NCBI GenBank assembly: GCA_030323885.1
Contig: CM059190.1
Coordinates: 86,800,762 to 86,864,761, forward strand
DNA: 64,000 nt
Direction: 5' to 3'
Origin: Branchipolynoe longqiensis
Lineage: Eukaryota > Annelida > Polychaeta > Phyllodocida > Polynoidae
Made by a program: the position numbers and the translations under genes. The notes under the pieces are model-generated. The model made no database searches. It saw only the letters and a list, made by a program, of their open reading frames with translations, and was not told where the DNA came from. Shown here in pieces: positions 10,141-46,559 of the stretch. Positions within the stretch are counted from its first letter, which is position 1, and each line of letters begins with the position of its first letter.

Positions 10141-11150
10141 TCAGATGAGGGTTAAAGTCAGATGGGAGGGAGGCGCCCCGAAGAGCCCTCCACCAAAACT
10201 GAGGAGAGGGCTCGAGGGGCGGCGATGCAGGGGACGTAGGCGTGGACCGCGGCGGAGGTCCAGGTCCCCTGCGCCATTATATCCCCGAGGGGGACGCCGG
10301 CGCGTTGGCATGCCTGGGCCGCCCCCCGGCGGAGGCTGTGTAGGGTGTAGCCATCGGGGGGCGGGCACCCCGAGGGCCGAGAGGGTGCCTCGCAGGATGG
10401 CCGTCAGTGTCCGAGGATCCAAGGGGCGGCCGGTGGGCAATATGAAGGCGGGATCGGCAGCGGAGGCAGGCACCAGGGCGACGGAGGCGGTCCAAGCCGC
10501 CATGGGGCAGAGCGGGCGGCCGGGTGAGGCCGGGATGAAGAGGGCGACCGCCCCCGAGGGCAGTGCGATGGTGTTGGTGGTGCGGAGGATGACGCGCAGC
10601 CCCCTGGGGGCGGGGGCGGCGTCGGCGCGTGTGATGGTGTGGGGGCTGCCCCACACCTCGGGGCTGGGGGAGAGGAGGCTGGACTGCCGTAGCATCCCGT
10701 AGTACCCGAGGAGCAGAGCGGCCCGAGGGACGATGCCCGAGGGGCCGGCGAGGGCGAGGTGGTGGGCGACGGCCGTGAGGGCGGTGGGCGTCAGTGGAGG
10801 GGCGGGCCGGGCGAGATGTCCGGAGGCCCATTCCCCGCCGCGACAGACGTCTCATGCGAGGCGCGAGCTGAAGGTGCTGGGGTCGCCCCCGGCCGCCTCC
10901 AGCCAGGAGCGCACCCCGGAGAGGGCGTACCGGACGGAGGCAGGCGCCACGGGGCGAGCGTAGAGTGACGCGGTGTAGGCGGCGACGTTGAAGGGCATCG
11001 GGGTGAGGGGGTCCCAGTGGTGGCCCGAGGCGAACTCCACATAGCCTCGGGCCTGTCGATGACGGTTCCTCCAGGTGGACGGGGCGAGGGCGGCAATGCG
11101 CAGCCCGTCGACGGCGGCGAACTCGGAGGCGGTGTTCCCTGGATTTAGAG
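10141..11150 (-). pseudogene. G2 tyrosine recombinase (frameshifted)
   Basis: The N-terminal DNA-binding part at ~11040-10852 reads FNVAAYTASLYARPVAPASV and YALSGVRSWLEAAGG. The catalytic Arg lies in GYYGMLRQSSL at ~10710. Downstream, after a frame change near 10350, the catalytic HxxR (LHSLRRGAAQACQRAG) and the Trp and Tyr in QGTWTSAAVHAYVP are all readable. The nucleophile Tyr is present. At least two frameshifts, in GC runs, inactivate it. In its intact form the enzyme integrates circular element DNA by strand exchange. Confidence 0.8.
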
Positions 11151-11990
11151 GCCGGGGTTGTAGGGAAAGTCATCATGGTCGGCATCGGCGCGCTCAAGCC
11201 CGAGGCGGGCGACCTCGTCTCGGGCCACACCCGCTCAGCGGCCAGGGAGGTGGGCGCGGCTGAGGGCATCGGCGAGGACGAGGTCGCGGGCACAGGTCCC
11301 GAGGGTAGGGTCCCGGGCTTGCCCCGAGTCGAGGGAGGCGGCGGAGGCCATGTTGTCCGTATTGACGACAACGTTGGCCCCCCGCGACGTCAGCCGGGAG
11401 GAGGGCGTGGAGCGCGACCACCAGGTTGACCACCTCAAGCTCATGGATGGTGGGGAAGCGGGCGCGGTACGCCTGGGAGTACCCTCGGGCGTAATATCGC
11501 CTGGGGGAGTAGGCCCCACCCCCGGTGAGGCATGAGTCGCACTCGATGACAATCCTCCAGGTCCTGGGCACGCGGAGGAGGTGGAGGCCATTGGAGGCGC
11601 GCCCGTAGGCCGCGAACCAGGCCAGGTCCCGGAGGGCGTCATCCCGTGGCAGCTGCACAGGGCGAACCCGTGGCAGCTGCACAGGGCCGCGAGGAAGCGG
11701 GCCATAAATTTCCTCGTGGGTAGGACGCAGCTGCCGACGTGGTTGAGGCGGCCGAGGATGCTCTGAAGCTCCTGGCGCCCGAGGGTAGGCTGGGCGACCC
11801 GGGCCTCGCAGTCGCCGACGAGCTCGTCGACTTTGTCGGGGGCGATGCGGATGGTCATGGCGTCGCTGTCGATGGCGAATCCGAGCCAGGAGACCCGCAC
11901 CGCCGGGGGGTGGCACTTCCCTGAGGCGACCTCCAGGCCGAGGCCGCCGACGAGGGCGATGAAACCGCCCTCAGGTAGGTGAGCTCGCAC
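11150..11990 (-). pseudogene. G2 RT thumb and RNase H
   Basis: The frame 11990-11235 reads the end of the RT (VSWLGFAIDSDAMTIRIAPD, RQELQSILGRLNHVGSCVLP) and then RNase H: a VNTDNMASAASLDSG acidic box and VLADALSRAHLPGR, the ADALSRA signature seen in YR elements. A duplicated block CSCHGFALCSCHG (near 11660-11690) is a short tandem duplication of the coding DNA. The frame changes at the RNase H entry. The G3 counterpart is better preserved. Confidence 0.75.
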
Positions 11991-13069
11991 CCGACAAAGT
12001 CCTCGACGTATACGAGGGCATGGAAGCCCTCGCGCCGGAGGATCTAGGCCACTGCAGCGGTCACCCTCACGCAGGCGGCGCCCGAGGAGCGGCAGCCGAA
12101 GGGGAGGGCGAGGTCAACGTAGGTGGCCCCCTCGAATGCGATCCCGTAGAGGGGGAATGAGAGGGGGTCGGCCCGGGGCTGGCGGTAGGCCCTGGATATA
12201 TCCGCGGTCCAGGTGTAGGCCCCAGTGCCCTGTCCAATGAGGCGGCGGCCCACGTCGGCGACGGAGGGGAGCCTGTAGGCATGGGGCCTACCCAGATAAT
12301 CTCGGCGGGGTATCGCAGCATTCACGCTATGGCCGAGGGGTAAGATAGGTCGATGATGACCCGCCTCTTGCCGGGGTCGGATTTGGGGCGGGTCATAATG
12401 GGGGAGACCTGGGCCCATGGGGTGAAGGGGGGGGGTGAGGAAGGGGCCGGCAAGGGCGCCGTGTGCGAGCTCGGTAGCAATGAAGAGTCGGAGGTGGACC
12501 TGGTGCTCCGGGGCCTCGCGGTGGTTGGTGTAGGTAGGCCGGGGAGGGGTGCTGGCCGAGTAGTTGGCTGGAAAGCCGAACTCGAGGAGGTCGACAAGGT
12601 CCTTGTCGGGGTGGTCTCGGAGGCGGGTGCGCCATGCGGGGATGTGTAGGCCTGAGGGGAGGGGGATGCGGGCGGCCAAAAAATTAGGGAGGCCCGCAGC
12701 GCGGAGGGTGTGGTAGGCTTGGGAGAAGGTTGGGTGGCGGCTCCAGGCGGTGCCCGAGAGGTGGGGCCATTTGGAGAGGAGGGTGGGGCGGTAGGCTGTC
12801 GGGGTGGGGCCGCAGGAGGGGGCGGCGGGGAGGGTATCCTGGATGCCTGGGTTGACGACCTTGGCGACTGGTTCGCCAAGGTCGCTGGAGGGGGGGAGTG
12901 GGGAGGGGTGGGGGGGAGGGGGGAGGCAGGGGGGCGGGGGAGGAGGTGCGGCGGAGGCGGGATAGGGAAGGTCAAATTTGTGGGGGGAGGGGGTGGCAGG
13001 GGAGGCGAGGGTGAGGATGGGGCGGGGGGGGGGAGAGGCCGGGGAGGTGGACGAGGTAGGCGGTGTCAC
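11991..13069 (-). pseudogene. G2 reverse transcriptase
   Basis: A 341-codon open frame, 13069-12044. It has a proline-rich N-terminus, then DLGEPVAKVVNPGIQDTLPA (shared with G1), LLEFGFPANYSAS, the palm motif DISRAYRQPRADPLSFPLYG and LPFGCRSSGAACVRVTAAVA. It then meets an in-frame TAG where G1 and G3 have Trp (AWI). Just after, the catalytic box reads YVED (ALVYVEDFVGCE) instead of the YVDD seen in G1 and G3. The stop and the Asp-to-Glu change both argue that this copy is dead. Confidence 0.8.
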
Positions 13070-13619
13070 CGGGGCGGGGGCCGCCGGGGCGGCGGGTGCG
13101 GTGGCGGGGGCGGTGGCTGGGGCGGGGGCGGGGGCGGCAGTTATGGGTGTAAGGGGTGGCGCCGGCGGCGGCAGAGATGTGAGGGGCGGTAGAGATGTGA
13201 GACAGGACGTCGGGGCCGCGGGGGGGTGGGGAGGGGAGGGCGGCGGCAGAGATGTGAGGGGTGCGGCGGGCGTGGCGAACAGTGCGGTTAGATGTAAGGG
13301 GAGGGCGGACAGGGAGGCTGTTGTGGTGAGCTGGCTGGCCGGTAGGGGGTGGCGGGCGGGCAGGGCGGCGGTTGTAGTGAGCTGCTCGGCCGGCAGGGGG
13401 TGGCGGCGAGATGTGAGGGTGGCGGTTTGCGTGGTGGTCGTTGTGGTGTGGCGGGCGGCGAGCTGCTCGGCGGGGGGGTTGGGGACGGCTAGGGAGGGTG
13501 CCGGGAGCTGGTGGTTCTGGGCGATGGCGGGCGTGGTGGCGGGGGGGGGGGACGGGTGCTGGCAGTGCTGGACGGGGGCGGGGCCCGGGCCCGAGCCGAG
13601 GTGATGGCGGGGGCGGCAT
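12972..13619 (-). CDS. Pro/His/Arg-rich ORF, possible gag of G2
   Basis: A 215-codon frame upstream of and overlapping the RT frame. It is rich in Pro, His and Arg with internal repeats (PHISAAA twice, RPARPPPPTGQPAHHN-type units). Gag of YR elements precedes the RT, so position suggests gag, but no zinc knuckle or known domain is visible. The extreme GC content keeps several frames open, so it could be fortuitous. Confidence 0.35.
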   Translation of the reverse strand: MPPPPSPRLGPGPRPRPALPAPVPPPRHHARHRPEPPAPGTLPSRPQPPRRAARRPPHHNDHHANRHPHISPPPPAGRAAHYNRRPARPPPPTGQPAHHNSLPVRPPLTSNRTVRHARRTPHISAAALPSPPPRGPDVLSHISTAPHISAAAGATPYTHNCRPRPRPSHRPRHRTRRPGGPRPGDTAYLVHLPGLSPPPPHPHPRLPCHPLPPQI

Positions 13620-13802
13620 GTCCGTGCCAGGAGGGTGAGAGGAGGCGAGTGGCTAGGAGCAGCAGCAAGGGCGGCTGGTTATAAGGGCCGAGGGAGGGGG
13701 GGGTGTTATGTCAGCGACCCAACGGTCGCGGCAGGGGAAGGAGAGAGGGGGGGGGATCCTCCTCCCTCGCCACGAATCAAACGCAATGCGAGCATTACGA
13801 CC
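13620..13802 (-). repeat. A1 (5' terminal) repeat of G2
   Basis: Homologous to A2 of G3 (61515-61733). Both share GCAATGCGAGCATTACGACC at the terminus and a GGTTATAAGGG block about 120 bp inside (TTATAACC on the coding strand), a possible TATA-like element. Confidence 0.65.
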
Positions 13803-14343
13803 AACTGTCGCAGGATAACGGTATGTGTAACAAACCGATCCTACCAAGGGATAGGGACAAGTGTAGCGGTGCCCTCCCACACTCTAAGTACCTATAAACT
13901 TCTCCCACCTGTGGCTTTTTTGCCAACAAGTTGAAGAAAATACTAGAGGACTCGGAGGTATGCCTTAATGAGAATTACAACAGGGGGAATCTTAATGAGA
14001 CCCAGGGAATGAATCCCCAACGATGTAACTGGCTCCTGCCAAACATCTCTCCATTCGGAAACGGGCGGCTTAATTAATAAGTAAACAATGGTAGCATTGT
14101 TCTTTCGATCATGCCAATTACGATCGAAACTAAGCTGTAAAACAGTAATATCTTATCAAAAAGTTAAAAAAAACTTTGTATGTGAATGCTAACATGAACT
14201 AAACCAACATATTGAGTTTGAAAGATACTAACCTGTTTGGTTTTGTAGTAAATGTAGAAAAACTGCTGGAGCTGCTCACAAGACGTCCTTCTGCTGTGAG
14301 CTAATTATGCTAATTGCTGGACCCGGATGTGCTTCCTTCTCCC
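13803..14343 (-). mobile_element. 5' leader of DIRS-like D1
   Basis: The - strand sequence aligns with the D2 leader around 35390-35520. Shared blocks include CAACTTGTTGGC against CAACTTGCTGGC, and GGGAGAAGT followed by TCCCTA-C-C. It shows that G2 sits between this leader and the D1 gag start. No ORF. Confidence 0.65.
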
Positions 14344-14379
14344 TGGGCTACGAGTAGCCAGAGGTGTAGTACCGAGGTT
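14344..14379. repeat. Inverted terminal repeat of D1 (5' end)
   Basis: GCCAGAGGTGTAGTACCGAG within a 36-bp imperfect inverse of 6029-6064. It is followed by an A run and a (TA)n tract at 14395-14410. D2 also starts next to a (TA)n tract. Confidence 0.8.
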
Positions 14380-14410
14380 AAAAAAAATAAATTATATATA
14401 TATATATATG

Positions 14411-15400
14411 TAGAATATCTATGTATTAAAGTGTGCTAACAATAGCTGTTAAATAACAATTTGCAGCATAAAGTACGATGAATTGATGACAAGTTACCTA
14501 CAAGTACCACAGGGACATGGCAACAGTTGTGACACATGACTACGGTAAATCAATATTAGGTGAATGAATGTATTTTAATGGCAATTATAATGTGGGCAGA
14601 AGTTATCTTCTGTATTCAATTCGGTAAAATTGTAACAAGTATAATGTATGACATGGTCAGTTGGAGACAGACAATAATGCTACCGTGGTTTGATGACCCA
14701 ATCTCAATGTAAAAGTAAATTATCAGAAGGAATAACAACTTTTAATAATGCCACAAAAAAAACCACAATCGAAACACAAATAACCACAAACACCACTCCC
14801 CATGTTCCCCACATCTCACCATCTATCTCTTATTTATAGAGAACAATTGTAATTAAACAAGAATCACGTGCGTTGTTATTTAATATTATCGCCTGTAGAA
14901 ATACATTGCCTTTCAAAAATGATGAATTCCTACTTTCTTAATACTACTTATCGAGTGTAGCGCCGACCAGGCACTCACTGACTACGTTCGTAAACACGAG
15001 CAGCTGTTTTGATCAGCTATATGTTAGATTACTACAACTATCTTTATGTGTATATATCACATATCTCTGTAACATAGCACTAAGCTATATTTGGAAATAA
15101 TCAATGTTAGACACACTATAATCAGGTTAAAAGAGAAAAATAGACTCAATAGATAGCGGGATTTCATGGTACTACTTAGCGAACGCAGCCAACCAGAACC
15201 AGGTGGGCGTGACTACTACATATGTAAACAATGTTCATTTAACGCAATCACGCAAATACCACCATCAGATTTTCTTGCCAAATGTGACAACAAGTTAATC
15301 TTTACATGGTCATTATAAAAATAGCATGTGATGGGATTTCATAAAGTCTCAGTACTATAGAAAGACATCAAGAAGAAACATAAACAATATCAGCTGGTTG
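14411..15400. other. Upstream intergenic region, nothing recognised
   Basis: AT-rich unique-looking sequence between D1 and the first exon. No repeats or ORFs that I could support. Confidence 0.45.
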
Positions 15401-15528
15401 CACGTGGGAAAACTTCCACCCAATCAAATTCCGCGTTACATACAAGCACTTGTTTATCACGTGACCAAACTAATATGGCGGCCTCCACACATTCTTAAGT
15501 TCAGTGACAGATCTGCTGGGTTGACAAA
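15401..15528 (+). promoter_or_regulatory. Probable promoter and 5'UTR of the DNAAF9-like gene
   Basis: Immediately upstream of the start codon lie an E-box CACGTG (15401), a CCAATCA box (15420), a second palindromic E-box TCACGTGACC (15457-15466) and AATATGGCGGCC (15471-15482), which resembles a YY1-type initiator-proximal site. No TATA box is visible, which would fit a broadly expressed TATA-less promoter. Motif matching only; the transcription start is unknown. Confidence 0.4.
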
Positions 15529-43380
<27,852 letters not shown>

Positions 43381-43447
43381 GTAAGCTTTGAGACACTATA
43401 CTTCTAATTTCAGGTTGGTTGGTTGGTTGTTGGCTTTCTACGTTAAT

Positions 43448-43926
43448 TTAAAGCTGCATAGTCCAAGGAAGCATATACTTGTCAAATGTACGTTAGACAT
43501 ACCTTGGAGGAACGTTGTTGTTACGTTGTCCTACATTGACTTTTTTCCCTCTGATGGAGAGCGTTCCATCAGCGCGTTGGCAACGTAACACCAACATATG
43601 ACGACGTTGCATAACCTAAAACAATTATCTAGATTTGATTCTACATATCTAACTTGGGCACTGATGCATTTATTAAGCATTTGTGACACAGAAGGGAACA
43701 CTGAACCAATTTAATAGAACCTGTTCCTATTGAAGCCTATGGGGTCAGAGTTTTGGCGTGCTTGCCAAACTAACTTAACATGTTTACACCTAAAATATCT
43801 CCAAAGTTAGCCATTTGAAATAAAAGTTATTTCAAACGAAAGTAGAGTAGATAATAGCAATCAATTCAATATATTTATCTCAGAAAAATGACAGAAATTC
43901 AAAACCATCGGACTATGCAACTTTAA
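43448..43926. mobile_element. M-family TIR element M2
   Basis: TTAAAGCTGCATAGTCC at the left, ATCGGACTATGCAACTTTAA at the right. Contains a Harbinger-like remnant (43490-43610, ACGTTGTTGTTACGTTG and GCAACGTAACACCAACATAT). Confidence 0.75.
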
Positions 43927-44175
43927 TGTAATGTGGAAACCATACAGTTACTACCTTACTACAGCGCGGTGGTTTAGTTGTACTCTATAACACCAGGTGG
44001 CGGCACCACATCTCGGAACACCTATCGTGGGAACGACGGCCTTTTCGATGCTTGGTAATGACTAGCACTATTATATGGGAGATGGTTTGGTTCAACAATC
44101 ACAAACGATACAGTTACTCCTCTTTTAGCGCCCTAAATACATTCCTAAAAAAAGGTAGCGTTAAAGAAATCAGCG

Positions 44176-44375
44176 CTATATGCAGTCATTATAACATAGT
44201 GTAGTAGTCTGCACTGACCTTTTTAGACAGGTAGGCGTGGGTAGTGTGGTAATATCAGGGAGCCTAGGTGGTGTAATAGTTAGCACACTGGCCCGGAATG
44301 CAAGAGATGTGGGTTCGATTCCCGCTCTGGGCGCAGTATTTCTTATTTTCATCACCCCCACGACAATAGTATAAA
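44176..44375 (+). mobile_element. SINE D family copy
   Basis: Leader GTAGTCTGCACTGAC, then GAGCCTAGGTGGTGTAATAG, B box GGGTTCGATTCCC, and TATTTTCATCACCCCCACGA. Confidence 0.75.
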
Positions 44376-44554
44376 TAATCATCCACCCTTGTAAAATATT
44401 CCAATAAATATGGGATGATAAGCCCGCATTGCCAGCATAACACAAATGTAATGTATTAAATAATACAGTAACAGTGTGAAGGAATTTTGAATACAATGGA
44501 TGAATAGGTAAATCGGCCTCAATGGCCGGGTCCGGGTTAGTTAGACGGCCCGTT

Positions 44555-44872
44555 TTCTTGAAGATTGAAGATTTATACTGCCTATTATGGATAAGTCTCA
44601 ATAGACTTTTTTTCACCATTAAAAAGTTTGTTGATAGAAAACCAGAGCCTACACTTTTACCGACCCAAGGGATTTTTAGTTTCCCACACCACATAGACAT
44701 GGTATGAGAGCAACCAGTCTTTCATGACCCTTTAAGTTATACACAGCGGTGGAAATCCAAATTGGCAGAGGAAGGGGGGCATGGGGAATCGAACCACCGA
44801 CCTTCAGATTAGGAGTCTGACCTAGAAAAAAGTCATACTCTAACCACTCCGCCACAGAGAACACACATGTGC
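44555..44872 (-). mobile_element. SINE, head type C, alternative tail
   Basis: Inverse C head at the right (CACTCCGCCACAGAGAAC) and body and tail as in the 23158-23466 copy (TTATGGATAAGTCTCAATAG). Confidence 0.8.
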
Positions 44873-45146
44873 ATGGGAGAGAGCAATAGAAAGAATCCAC
44901 GTTTGATTCCCATATATTGAATTGATGTTAATTAGCTGCTCTAGTTTGATCTCCCATGTATGGAGGGTGGAGAAAGGTGATGCCATCTTCCTATTGGCTG
45001 CTTGAATTAAAGCAAGTGAATCGGCGCTAAATTGGATATAGCTAAGGACGGTATGCCTGTATATGTATCGATATATTTATTGAATTTTAATTCATCACAA
45101 ATAGTAATAATTATTTCGACGAGTTCTGTTCTGCGATTCCTGTTTA

Positions 45147-45799
45147 TGGTGCTGTCACATTACGACGTTTCGCGCCAACGTACGTTATGTGATTTTTTGC
45201 CGCTATGTCAGGATACGTTAGTATGTGTTAGGTGCGCATTGGTATGCGTCAATGTATGTCGACCTTCGTCTGAGATACGGTCGGCAACGTAACACCATCG
45301 TATGACGACATTGTTCTAACGTATGCATAACGTATGGCCGATGCGTGGTTGGCGTTTCTTCACCGTGTCTTGATGTTTTTGACGTATAGGGCGCGCGCCT
45401 GGCGCTCGCTTAACGTTGGTGCGCTGAGGGCACGCTGGCACAACGCTGAAACATGCTGGAGTGTCGTTGGACATGCATCGCTTACGCACTGGCACTAAGC
45501 TCTCATACGTTGTGCAACACATCGGACGGTTGCTAGCGGAACATTGGGAGCACGTTATGCTAACGCTAGGTACACGCCCCGCGCGCGAGAGGCTCGTTAG
45601 CCACACATTATTATTTTTTTTCTCATGTGTCGACATACATTACCACAACGTCAGGCACACGCTATGCTTACGCCCACTTTGTTGCGCTGACGTAGAAATG
45701 TTCACCCCGCGCCGAAAAGTTTGACGTATCTCGACATAAAAAAGTGATTTTCCGCGTTGGCGGCGCGCTGGCGAGATACGTCGTAACGTGACAGCACCA
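45147..45799. mobile_element. Harbinger-like TIR element H1, rich in ACGT
   Basis: Ends TGGTGCTGTCACATTACGAC and the inverse GTCGTAACGTGACAGCACCA, flanked by TTA (45144-45146 and 45800-45802). A 3-bp TWA duplication is the hallmark of PIF/Harbinger elements. The interior is dense in CGT/ACG motifs and CpG. No transposase. Confidence 0.75.
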
Positions 45800-46008
45800 T
45801 TAGCATGATTTTCTGAATCAAACATAGCTTTCAACAGAGGCAATGACTAAAGGAGCATCCGTTATCCGTTTATCAGCTATATTACCTCATGGAAATTCAG
45901 TATGCTATAATGCCAGAGTTAAAGGGCACTTAGTTATGTGGGACAAAGCCTGCTAATTGTTAATAAAAAGGGCTACCACCTTAAAGGCTGCAGCCGGTGT
46001 AGTGAGTG

Positions 46009-46466
46009 GTGAGTGATACGCCGGTGTGAGATAATGTTTAGTGATGTTTAGTGAATAAAGTGCCCATAATAAAGTGACTCCTCAGTCACTTTATTATCCA
46101 TAATAAAGCGACTCCCCCTATCATATTGTGACTCCCTACCAAGCTTCTTTTGGTAAATGTTTAATTATTTTCTAACATTCGATAAAAAGAATCAACAAGA
46201 CCTATAAACACAGCAATTCTATTTCAAATAAACCATCTATAATATACATACACACATTTACATCAACATGCATGACAATGAGTAGCCATTCATATCATGT
46301 CTTTAAAATAATAGAAAGAGTTGACATCCCCTAACCCACGACAAATATGCTTTGACCTACAGTCACAATATGAAGGGGAGAGTCACTTTATTCTGCATAA
46401 TAAAGTGACTGAGAAGTCACTTTATTATGGGAGTCAGAAAATTATCTCACACTGGCAGTAGGGGCA
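46009..46466. mobile_element. Foldback element with AATAAAGTGACT hairpins
   Basis: Ends GCCGGTGTGAGATAAT and the inverse ATTATCTCACACTGGC. Inside each end is a hairpin made of AATAAAGTGACT and its inverse AGTCACTTTATT (46055-46110 and 46380-46430). Non-coding. Target duplication not resolved. Confidence 0.7.
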
Positions 46467-46489
46467 GACCAGAACAATGACGGTGTTAC

Positions 46490-46540
46490 CAGTGTTGAGT
46501 GAGAGTCTCTTGGTAACCAAGAGACTCTCACTCAACACTG
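46490..46540. repeat. 51-bp perfect hairpin
   Basis: 25-bp arms (CAGTGTTGAGTGAGAGTCTC and TTGGT) with one spacer base. It is followed by a second small hairpin, GAACTAAC/GTTAGTTC, at 46540-46561, just before the minisatellite. Confidence 0.9.
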
Positions 46541-46559
46541 AACTAACCTTTGTTAGTTC

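Larger units (their letters stand above)
9927..13802 (-). mobile_element. G-family YR retrotransposon G2, nested in the D1 leader
   Basis: The ends were deduced from copy G3. On the - strand the 5' terminus is GGTCGTAATGC (13802) and the 3' terminus ends TACGTATC (9927), against CTACGCATC in G3. Order on the - strand: A1 leader, Pro-rich ORF, RT, RNase H, tyrosine recombinase, B region with an AATAAA signal. It interrupts the 5' leader of D1: the D1 sequence right of 13802 aligns with the D2 leader, and D1 gag resumes left of 9927. AACT occurs on both sides, compatible with short homology rather than a staggered-cut duplication. Composition is extremely GC-rich, unlike its surroundings. Confidence 0.8.
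2717..14380 (-). mobile_element. DIRS-like YR retrotransposon D1 (with nested insertions)
   Basis: On the - strand: right-hand (5') inverted repeat at 14344-14379, 5' leader, gag-like ORF (9786-~8530), RT (8522-7333), RNase H (~7400-6850), N-terminal half of the tyrosine recombinase (6775-6188), left-hand (3') inverted repeat at 6029-6064, then a palindromic module (6028-2717). Three insertions break it: G2 at 9927-13802, a foldback TIR element at 4473-5978 and a LINE at 2783-4345. DIRS elements integrate through a tyrosine recombinase and have no integrase or LTRs. D1 cannot be active because the catalytic half of its recombinase is missing. The family assignment rests on domain order and inverted ends. 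Confidence 0.8.

Noticed and set aside
10145..13604. Several GC-rich + strand ORFs (e.g. 12978-13604)
   Set aside because: Shadows of the - strand G2 retrotransposon ORFs; low stop-codon density comes from GC content.
45461..45724. 87-codon ORF inside H1
   Set aside because: H1 is a palindromic non-autonomous element; ORFs also run on the other strand and no transposase motif (DDE) is visible.
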